DNA of 37,072 nucleotides from positions 1-37,072 of the forward strand of contig JAHCIP010000018.1 of the NCBI GenBank assembly GCA_026129165.1, given 5' to 3'. This stretch comes from Anaerolineae bacterium (GTDB taxonomy: Bacteria; Chloroflexota; Anaerolineae; Epilineales; JAHCIE01). The notes under the pieces are model-generated. The model saw only the letters and a list, made by a program, of their open reading frames with translations. It was not told where the DNA came from and searched no databases. Positions 30,980-36,549 of this stretch are shown here, in pieces (within the stretch, counting starts at the first letter, position 1; every line of letters begins with the position of its first letter). The position numbers and the translations under genes were made by a program.

Positions 30980-31048
30980 GGAATAGGGAGTGAGGATTGA
31001 AGATCAATCCTCACTCCCTATTCCCTATTCCTGGCTCCTTATTCCCTA
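30977..31048. terminator. 24-bp terminator hairpin built from heptamer repeats
   Basis: Bases 30977-31000 pair perfectly with 31004-31027 around a 3-base AGA loop. The right arm continues as a period-seven array from 31007: ATCCTCA, CTCCCTA, TTCCCTA, TTCCTGG, CTCCTTA, TTCCCTA (to 31048). The stop codons of both convergent genes lie inside it: TAG of the HEPN-like gene at 30977-30979, and the MATE gene stop (complement of CTA at 31046-31048) in the last unit. Confidence 0.85.
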
Positions 31049-32470
31049 AACCTTCATAGACCGCCACTTGCCCTGCCGATAGCGGAGCCACAGCGCCCAG
31101 AGCCGCACGATCGAGTCGACAATGTTGGAGACGTAGATGAAGGCCAGGCTCAGGTGGAAATACGGGCCCAAGAGCCAGGCGAGAGGCAGGCGCACGAACC
31201 AAATAGACCCCGCCGTCGCGTACATTGGAAAGCGGGTGTCGCCGGCCCCCCGCAGACTGCCCGCCAGCACCTGACCAATGGCCTGGAAGGGTTGCGCCAG
31301 GGCGATGATACGCAAGGCGTCCACCGAGATGGCGATGAGTTGCTCGTCCTCGGTAAAGAGTCGCACGATGAACGGGCTAAAGGCAACGGCGGCGACGACG
31401 ACGACAGAAATAACGGCCAGACACGACCAGGCCGCGTACCAGGTTGTCTGTTGGGCGCGCTCTGGATTCTTCGCTCCCAGGCTTTGCCCGGTCAGTGTCG
31501 TCGTCGCAATGCCATAGCCCAGCGCGGGCATAAAGGCGAACGAGATGGCGTTGAGGGTGATGCGCTGCGCGGCGTAGACATCCGTTCCCAGGCGCATAGC
31601 AAAGATGCCGTAGAGGAGCATCCCGCCGCTCATCAGGGTCATCTCGCCCATCGAAGGCAGACCGATGCGCAGGGTACGGTTCAGCAAGTGCATGTCGGGC
31701 GCCCACGTCCCGCGCAGGTCCAGCCGCAGTTGCCCCTTGCCCCGCACCAGGATGACCAGCATCGCCACCAGGCCGACGGCGCGTGCGATCCCCGTCGCCC
31801 AGGCCGACCCGGCCACGCCCATGGCCGGTAGACCCAGATGGCCGAAAATCAGCGCCCAGGCCAGCCCGGCGTTCAACACATTGGTCCACAGCGTGACTGT
31901 CATCGGCGTCTTGCTGTCACCCGCCCCCCGCAAGGCCGCGCCGGCGATGAACATACCCAGCATAAACAGGGCGGTAATCGAGCCTATGTGAAAATAGGTC
32001 GCGCCAGCGGCGATGACATCCGGCTCGCCACCCAGCAGGGCCATAATCGGCTCGGCAAACAGGCTGCCCCCGACGCCTACCAACGCCGAGAGAATTACGC
32101 CCACCAGTAGGGACTGTTTGAGGGCACGGTTCGCCTCCTCGGGGCGCCCTGCCCCAATGGAGTGAGCGACCAGGACGGTGGTGCCGGTCGTCACGGCCGT
32201 AAAGGCCGACTGGATGACCCAGATCACCTGGAGCGCGGCGCCGACGCCGGCCAGGGCGGCCGCGCCGAGTGCGCCGACGAAGATCAGGTCTACCACGCCG
32301 AGCAAAGTTTGCAGCAGGTTCTCGACCACGACCGGCCAGACCAGACGGTTCACTACACTGGAAATTGGCTCTTCGCCGGCCGCCGTCTGACCGCGCCACT
32401 TCAGAGTGGACCGCCAGGCCCATACCCGTCGCAGACCGCCAGCCTCTTTCTCGATGATCTGATCTGTCAT
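31046..32470 (-). CDS. MATE-family multidrug exporter
   Basis: A 474-residue membrane protein with 12 hydrophobic helices in two similar halves, as expected of MATE transporters. Features are WPVVVENLLQTLLGVVDLIFVG in helix 1, GAALRGAGDSKTPM near the end of helix 5 or 6 and the matching GSLRGAGDTRFPMY in the second half. Such repeated G-x-L-R-G-x-G-D segments are typical of the NorM/DinF branch. It probably exports cationic compounds with Na+ or H+. The first ~38 residues are extra and hydrophilic. The ATG at 32470 is preceded by GGGAG and, 14 bases upstream, by the palindrome GGCCCT-C-AGGGCC (32484-32496). Confidence 0.92.
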   Translation of the reverse strand: MTDQIIEKEAGGLRRVWAWRSTLKWRGQTAAGEEPISSVVNRLVWPVVVENLLQTLLGVVDLIFVGALGAAALAGVGAALQVIWVIQSAFTAVTTGTTVLVAHSIGAGRPEEANRALKQSLLVGVILSALVGVGGSLFAEPIMALLGGEPDVIAAGATYFHIGSITALFMLGMFIAGAALRGAGDSKTPMTVTLWTNVLNAGLAWALIFGHLGLPAMGVAGSAWATGIARAVGLVAMLVILVRGKGQLRLDLRGTWAPDMHLLNRTLRIGLPSMGEMTLMSGGMLLYGIFAMRLGTDVYAAQRITLNAISFAFMPALGYGIATTTLTGQSLGAKNPERAQQTTWYAAWSCLAVISVVVVAAVAFSPFIVRLFTEDEQLIAISVDALRIIALAQPFQAIGQVLAGSLRGAGDTRFPMYATAGSIWFVRLPLAWLLGPYFHLSLAFIYVSNIVDSIVRLWALWLRYRQGKWRSMKV

Positions 32471-32798
32471 GGCGCTCCCAATCGGCCCTCAGGGCCTCCC
32501 ACAAATAATTGGCGACTCAGGCTGCTCCGTCGCAAGTTTAGTGCCATTTGCCCTATCTTGCCTAATGCTATTATACAAGCAGGCGATGGGCAGAGCATCC
32601 GTCAAAAGATGGATTGGTCAGAGCCGATGGAACGGGGGCAGAAAACAAGAGACAACGGCCTGGCGACGGAAAGGGAATTCCATCATCAGGCCGTTGTCTC
32701 TGAGAGGTTTTCGGGAGGTTAGCGTCCCTTGTTGTGCTTAGTATCCCTCCCCTCGATTAAGCCAGCATTAATACAACTTAAAAGGCAGTGTAAAAATT
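32471..32798. other. Gap between MATE gene and RHH gene
   Basis: No protein-coding gene is supported here. It holds the leader palindrome of the MATE gene (32484-32496), a -10-like box for that gene on the minus strand (complement ATTATA at 32570-32575, with no good -35 box), and the terminator of the ribbon-helix-helix gene (32648-32701). GC content falls towards the right. This is the likely junction between host sequence and the mobile element, but no attachment repeat can be shown because the other end lies outside the window. Confidence 0.5.
32648..32701 (-). terminator. 15-bp hairpin terminator of the RHH gene
   Basis: Bases 32648-32662 pair perfectly with 32687-32701 around a 24-base loop that contains GGAATTCC. 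It lies ~100 bases beyond the stop codon of the minus-strand regulator gene. Confidence 0.6.
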
Positions 32799-32987
32799 TC
32801 AGGCGGCAGGCGTGTCGACCTCGACTGCCGTTCTGGGTGGGGTGGGCGATACTCTCTCAGCTAATAATTTTGACCGCATGTAGGCTTCGAGTTCATGGCT
32901 AGCGTTGGAGCCGCGACCAATGGCCCAGGCCCTGAATTGCCGCCATGTTTGTTCGTCAATGGTGAGGGTCACTTTGGTTTTCGTCAT
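32799..32987 (-). CDS. Ribbon-helix-helix (CopG/Arc-type) small regulator
   Basis: A 62-residue protein. KVTLTIDEQTWRQFRAWAIGRGSNASHELEAYMRSKLL is a ribbon-helix-helix DNA-binding fold: a beta strand with alternating residues, then two helices. The C-terminal ~20 residues are Pro/Thr/Val-rich and probably disordered. Such proteins act as dimers, as plasmid copy-number regulators, partition proteins or antitoxins. I chose the ATG at 32987 rather than one further upstream because a perfect promoter lies immediately before it, leaving a message with almost no leader. No toxin gene is adjacent, so an element-specific repressor is likely. Confidence 0.72.
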   Translation of the reverse strand: MTKTKVTLTIDEQTWRQFRAWAIGRGSNASHELEAYMRSKLLAERVSPTPPRTAVEVDTPAA

Positions 32988-32993
32988 AGTCCC

Positions 32994-33022
32994 ATTATAG
33001 CATACGTGTATACGGCTGTCAA
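32994..33022 (-). promoter_or_regulatory. Consensus promoter with ATAC-GT-GTAT operator; leaderless message predicted
   Basis: On the minus strand TTGACA (33017-33022) and TATAAT (32994-32999) match consensus perfectly with a 17-base spacer. The start codon lies only 6 bases after the -10 box, so transcription should begin at or next to the ATG. The inverted repeat ATAC-GT-GTAT (33002-33011) lies in the spacer, where a bound protein would block RNA polymerase. Confidence 0.75.
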
Positions 33023-33040
33023 GAGGCAAAGGCGAATGCT

Positions 33041-33074
33041 GTAAATTTCGGCATCTTCTTTCCGGCAAATTTAC
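33041..33074. repeat. Inverted repeat upstream of the integrase gene
   Basis: GTAAATTT (33041-33048) and AAATTTAC (33067-33074) are perfect inverted arms. CGG (33049-33051) and CCG (33062-33064) can extend them past a two-base bulge. It could be a recombinase-binding site, an operator or a transcript hairpin. Confidence 0.4.
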
Positions 33075-33144
33075 GCGTTCATCACTCTTATGGTTCTCTA
33101 GATTTGGTAGAATAGGCCTAGTACGTTTGTTCTAGGAGAGAAGG

Positions 33145-34017
33145 ATGTCTGTCTTTGAGACCTGGTTAGCTACACTGCCAACCGCGATCACCCGCAATAC
33201 CTATGTAGCGGCGTGGGCGAGCTTTCGCAAACAGTGTGATAAACCGGTGGAGGCTGTCACGCGCGCGGATGTTGAGGGGTTTCGCACGTGGTTGATTGCG
33301 GAGCGATCATCGGCCACTGCCAGTCTCTATATTATGGCGGTCTCCAGCTTCTACCAATGGGCGGTGAGACAAGGTCACGTTGCTGCCAACCCCTGTAAGG
33401 GTCTAGGCGTTAAGGCTTCGAACAAAGCGCCTGAATTTATGACGGCGGAGGAAGGTAGGAAATTCCTCGCGGCGATCGACCGAACGACCAAAGTTGGAAG
33501 GCGCGATTATGCGTTGCTGCTTTTGATCATCCTCACGGGTCTACGATCGAGAGAAGCACGGGAGATTAAGCGTGGTGATCTGGTGGACCGACCTGGGGGA
33601 AGAATGGGGCTACAGTACCGGGCGAAAGCAGATAAGCATGTGCAGACCCGTACGCTGCCGACTGTGTGTGCTGAGGCATTAAAGGCGTATCTGGCGGATC
33701 AAGGTTCTCTGGCACACGATGCGCCTATTTTTGTGACGTTTGCAGCGGGTGGCAGGAAGGATAAGCCATTGTCAGCTTGGAGTTTGTCTCGATTGGTCGA
33801 GTACTATAGTCTGCGGGCGTTGGGACGGCGCATTAATCCACATGCGCTGAGGCATGCGGCGGCGGAGATTCTGTACGATCTGACGGGGGATGTGCGCGCG
33901 GTGGGTGAACTGCTGGGCCATAAGAGCCTGGCGACGACGGAGATCTATCTCCGGCACCTGAGGGACCAACGAGCGGAGGCGGGGGATAAGATTGCGAAGG
34001 CGCTGGGCATTGGGTAG
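33145..34017 (+). CDS. Tyrosine recombinase (integrase, XerC/D-like)
   Basis: A 290-residue site-specific recombinase. Residues 1-85 form the SAM-like core-binding domain (TRNTYVAAWASFRKQ). The catalytic domain has all expected residues: R134 in TGLRSREARE, a lysine at K161 or K164, H233 and R236 in NPHALRH, H259 in LLGHKSLATTEIY, and the nucleophile Y268. It would integrate or excise the element that begins here, or resolve dimers. A GGAGAGAAGG ribosome-binding site lies right before the ATG. Its GC content and codon use are lower than in the host genes to the left, consistent with transfer. No neighbouring tRNA gene is visible as a target. Confidence 0.95.
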   Translation: MSVFETWLATLPTAITRNTYVAAWASFRKQCDKPVEAVTRADVEGFRTWLIAERSSATASLYIMAVSSFYQWAVRQGHVAANPCKGLGVKASNKAPEFMTAEEGRKFLAAIDRTTKVGRRDYALLLLIILTGLRSREAREIKRGDLVDRPGGRMGLQYRAKADKHVQTRTLPTVCAEALKAYLADQGSLAHDAPIFVTFAAGGRKDKPLSAWSLSRLVEYYSLRALGRRINPHALRHAAAEILYDLTGDVRAVGELLGHKSLATTEIYLRHLRDQRAEAGDKIAKALGIG

Positions 34018-34053
34018 AGGTGGGATGGGGCGCAGGAGCGGATGGGGGAGGCG

Positions 34054-34743
34054 TTACTCGAGGGATTTCCAGCCGGCGACGGTACAGATGGCGTCGCGGG
34101 GGATGCCGTTGGGGTCGGGGTAGTAGCCTTGGATAATGTGGCCCTGTGGGTAGGTGGTATATGGTGATCGTCGCGGCCACGCGCGCCAATACTGTCGCGT
34201 GTACGTCGGGTTTCGCTGCGGTGGGTTGTGGAGTTGGCTGGCTGGCCGTGTGAGACTGATCTGCCAGACGTCGTGGGCAACGGTGAAGGGGCGTGGGTGG
34301 CTGGCGACGATGGGCCGGGCGGCGGCGGTTGGCTGGCCTGGGGCTGTATCTGGCGCACGGTGGCGGTGGTCGGCGGGCGGTGGGACGCTGGTGGGCGCGG
34401 CGACGATGACGCGCTCGACCGGCTTTTCGATGATGCGCTCGACTGGCTTCTCGACGACGCGCTCGACGACGATGGGGGTGGAGAGGGCCGGGACGGTGTC
34501 AGTCGCGCGGAAGAGGCGAAGGTTGCCGTCTAGAACCGCACGGATGAGGAAGGCGGCGATGAGGAAGAGGGGCAGGGCGATGGCGATCTCGCGCCAGGGT
34601 AGCACCAGGCGCTTGAGGGGCGTCGGCGTGGTGGCCGCGGGGACGGCGGGCAGGGCGTATTGCACCAGGGTCGGGGGCGTGGCCGGCGCTGGGGCAGAGG
34701 TCGAGTTGAAGTAGCTCTGGACGGTCTGGTGAATATTTTTCAT
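34054..34743 (-). CDS. Single-pass membrane protein of mobile element, unknown function
   Basis: A 229-residue protein without a recognised family. The N-terminal ~48 residues are Pro/Ala/Thr-rich. One transmembrane helix follows (~52-70, EIAIALPLFLIAAFLIRAVL). Outside it there is a repeated charged segment, VVERVVEKPVERIIEKPVERVIV, of the kind used as a rigid stalk. The rest is Pro/Arg-rich and ends in a short domain with YYPDPNGIPRDAICTVAGWKS. The ATG overlaps the stop of the gene upstream by four bases (34740-34743), so the two are translated together. It may be part of an element-encoded surface or transfer structure; that is only an inference from location. Confidence 0.65.
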   Translation of the reverse strand: MKNIHQTVQSYFNSTSAPAPATPPTLVQYALPAVPAATTPTPLKRLVLPWREIAIALPLFLIAAFLIRAVLDGNLRLFRATDTVPALSTPIVVERVVEKPVERIIEKPVERVIVAAPTSVPPPADHRHRAPDTAPGQPTAAARPIVASHPRPFTVAHDVWQISLTRPASQLHNPPQRNPTYTRQYWRAWPRRSPYTTYPQGHIIQGYYPDPNGIPRDAICTVAGWKSLE

Positions 34744-35501
34744 GGGGTGGCTGCCTGTGGTTGCGGAATGGGCATCGGGAGCGGGTAGGGCTTGCCTTCT
34801 AGCGCCAGCGTCAGGGCTTCAATCGCCTGGTCGCGGGTCCACTGCGGATAGCGCAGCCGCCACGTCTCGCCCTTCCCGCCAGCGGCGACCTTGTACTTGT
34901 CGCGCAGTTCCTCGAGCAGATCGCGCTGTTCGGGCTGCTTGATGCTGTCGCCGGTCTCGCGGACGGTGATGAAGGCTCCGCCGCGCAGGGCGCCCTTGTC
35001 GTCGAGCAAATGCTCGAAGACGGCGCAGAGTTTGAGAATGTGCCGCTCCTCCGGGTCGGGTTCGTGGATGGCTGGCGCGGGGAGCGTGGCCGTGGGGGCT
35101 GGCGTGTCCTGGGTCGGCGTGGCGAGCTTGGTGGTGACGCCGGCGATGCGGGCGGTCTCCGCCTCAAACCGCAGGCGGGCCAGCTCGCGGTTTTCGCTGA
35201 CCAGGCCGTCGTAGGTGTCCCACCAGGCCCAGGCCGAGAAGAGGATGAGACCGGCCCACAGCAGGCCGATGAGCCACGGCTCGAGCGGGCTGAACAGCAG
35301 CGCGGCGAGGGCGATGATGGTTCCCCCGGTGGCGGTGAAGGCGCTCAGGATGGCCTGCGGGAAGCTGGCGGGCAGGGCGTCCAGGCGCGGGACGTCGCTG
35401 CCGTGCGTCTGGTGGATCATCGTCCGGTCGGCGGTGGCAGGCGGGCGGTAGGTCTCGCTATAGAGGGTGTTGTTGTCGCGGCTGTACCACTGATTCGTCA
35501 T
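34740..35501 (-). CDS. Two-helix membrane protein of mobile element, unknown function
   Basis: A 253-residue protein without a recognised family. The N-terminal ~48 residues are hydrophilic. Two transmembrane helices form a hairpin (~50-72 and ~75-95, LIGLLWAGLILFSAWAWW). A charged coiled-coil-like segment (SENRELARLRFEAETARI) and a Pro/Thr linker follow. The C-terminal cytoplasmic domain (~150-240) has a helical pattern resembling a small winged helix (RHILKLCAVFEHLLDDKGALRGGAFITVRETG, then DLLEELRDKYKVAAGGKGETWRLRY). Similar two-helix proteins with DNA-binding-like tails occur on conjugative elements, but this is a weak analogy. The start follows directly on a TTATGTCG repeat and lacks a ribosome-binding site. 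Confidence 0.65.
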   Translation of the reverse strand: MTNQWYSRDNNTLYSETYRPPATADRTMIHQTHGSDVPRLDALPASFPQAILSAFTATGGTIIALAALLFSPLEPWLIGLLWAGLILFSAWAWWDTYDGLVSENRELARLRFEAETARIAGVTTKLATPTQDTPAPTATLPAPAIHEPDPEERHILKLCAVFEHLLDDKGALRGGAFITVRETGDSIKQPEQRDLLEELRDKYKVAAGGKGETWRLRYPQWTRDQAIEALTLALEGKPYPLPMPIPQPQAATP

Positions 35502-35645
35502 CGTTATGTCGCTAGTGCTTTAGGCTCTTGTTATGTCGTATGTTGCCCTTATATACGACATAATGATGTCTGTCTTGTCTGTCTTGTCTCGTATATACCG
35601 TATTTTTTGAGTGTGTCGCTTCGAGAGAGCAATTTGTTATGTCGT
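35502..35645. repeat. Dense repeat cluster: TTATGTCG copies, 9-bp direct repeats and operator-like site
   Basis: TTATGTCG or its complement occurs four times: 35504-35511, 35531-35538, 35556-35563 (inverted) and 35637-35644. Two copies form a perfect 11-bp inverted repeat (35531-35541 with 35553-35563). TGTCTTGTC is directly repeated at 35571-35579 and 35580-35588. GTATATACCGTATTTT (35591-35606) contains ATAC-C-GTAT. The repeats provide the yefM-like stop codon at one end and abut the membrane-protein start at the other. It could be a control region or an iteron-type replication or partition site. Confidence 0.65.
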
Positions 35646-35957
35646 CGTGTTAGTGGTGGCGGGGTTGGCTGGCTCCTCGTCGAGCAGGTCCAGGGCGGTG
35701 AGGCGCTGGTCTATCTCGGCGCGGAGTTGGCGCCGTATTCGCTTGCGGTCGCCGTGGAAGACATTCAGGTAAGCGGTCAGGAGTTCGCGGGCGGTGACGG
35801 AGTTGCTGGCCGGGGGCATGGGCGTCTCCTGGAGGGGGCCGAGTTGGGCCACGGGGCGGCCGCTGTTGGTGATGATGAACGTCTCGCCGGCGTGTTCGAC
35901 CTGACCGAGGACCTGGCCGATTTTGCTTTGGAGATGGCGGACGTTGATGGTCGGCAT
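35637..35957 (-). CDS. YefM/Phd-family antitoxin, orphan
   Basis: A 106-residue protein. The N-terminus, MPTINVRHLQSKIGQVLGQVEHAGETFIITNSGRPVAQLGPL, is the Phd/YefM DNA-binding fold: a strand and helix followed by the G-E-x-x-x-I-T-x-x-G-R-P-V-A signature. The C-terminal half is acidic and helical and would bind a toxin (LLTAYLNVFHGDRKRIRRQL). No YoeB-, Doc- or VapC-like toxin lies on either side, so it may be an orphan antitoxin working as a repressor or as an addiction antidote. The ATG at 35957 is chosen because it starts the conserved domain; an in-frame ATG at 36029 lies upstream of the promoter. Confidence 0.85.
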   Translation of the reverse strand: MPTINVRHLQSKIGQVLGQVEHAGETFIITNSGRPVAQLGPLQETPMPPASNSVTARELLTAYLNVFHGDRKRIRRQLRAEIDQRLTALDLLDEEPANPATTNTTT

Positions 35958-35966
35958 GGTGGCCCC

Positions 35967-36013
35967 TGTATATACGGTATATGCATTATAGGGTATAGTG
36001 TGAAGACTGTCAA
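35967..36013 (-). promoter_or_regulatory. Consensus promoter of yefM-like gene with 19-bp palindromic operator
   Basis: On the minus strand TTGACA (36008-36013) and TATAAT (35985-35990) are perfect with a 17-base spacer. The palindrome TGTATATACGGTATATGCA (35967-35985) is centred on G35976 with 8 of 9 base pairs symmetrical. It covers the predicted transcript start. This is the expected place for an autorepressing antitoxin or an XRE repressor to bind. Confidence 0.75.
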
Positions 36014-36057
36014 GAGGGGATGATAGCAAATGTGGAGGAAAATAGCAACAGGCTGCC

Positions 36058-36086
36058 CACTCCCCTGGTCCGGTACCAGGGGAGTG
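36058..36086 (-). terminator. 12-bp hairpin terminator of the XRE gene
   Basis: CACTCCCCTGGT (36058-36069) pairs perfectly with 36075-36086 around a CCGGT loop. A second potential stem, CTCGCG with CGCGAG, lies between it and the XRE stop codon. It separates the helicase-XRE unit from the yefM-like unit. Confidence 0.65.
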
Positions 36087-36120
36087 CTACGCTCGCGCTG
36101 AGAGTCGCGAGGGGGTAGCC

Positions 36121-36516
36121 CTAGCGGGTGATGGCGCGGGAAGCGTGGAGGATCATGGCGATGTGGAGCAGGGTCGCCTGGTCCTCGGCGGGCAGGCTCT
36201 GGGTGAGGCTGGTGAGGGTTTGGAGGAGCAGGGCGGGGTCGCGCGTGACGGCCTCGACCGCAATTTCGGGCGCGACGTGGTAGACGTGGGTGAGGGCGCG
36301 TAGCTCGTCGGGCAGCGGCCAGCGTTGGCCGTGCTCGATGGCGTTGAGCTTGGTGCGGTTGAAGTCGGGGACCGTGCGGGCGACGGCCTGGGCCACAGCC
36401 TCCTGAGAGAGGCCGGTCAGGCCGCGCCAGGCGGCGAGGTTGGTTCCGAGTCGGACGAGGTCGCTGTCCTGGTCGTTGGTGAGCTTGCGGAGTTTGGGCA
36501 TAGCATATTCTAGCAT
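36121..36516 (-). CDS. XRE-family helix-turn-helix regulator
   Basis: A 131-residue protein. Residues ~18-75 form a Cro/C1-type helix-turn-helix: LGTNLAAWRGLTGLSQEAVAQAVARTVPDFNRTKLNAIEHGQRWPLPDELRAL. SQEAVA is the turn and NAIEHGQRWP is the typical end of the domain. The C-terminal ~50 residues are helical and may mediate dimerisation. The ATG at 36516 has AGGAGG 6 bases upstream, which decides it over a second ATG at 36501. The gene lies 33 bases downstream of the SNF2 helicase gene in the same direction, so it is probably co-transcribed and may control the element's genes. Confidence 0.88.
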   Translation of the reverse strand: MLEYAMPKLRKLTNDQDSDLVRLGTNLAAWRGLTGLSQEAVAQAVARTVPDFNRTKLNAIEHGQRWPLPDELRALTHVYHVAPEIAVEAVTRDPALLLQTLTSLTQSLPAEDQATLLHIAMILHASRAITR

Positions 36517-36549
36517 GGGAGCCTCCTGTTGTAAAGTGTTGTATGAATG

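Noticed and set aside
32990..33144. tRNA gene next to the integrase as an attachment site
   Set aside because: No cloverleaf, T-loop GGTTCRA or CCA end could be found on either strand.
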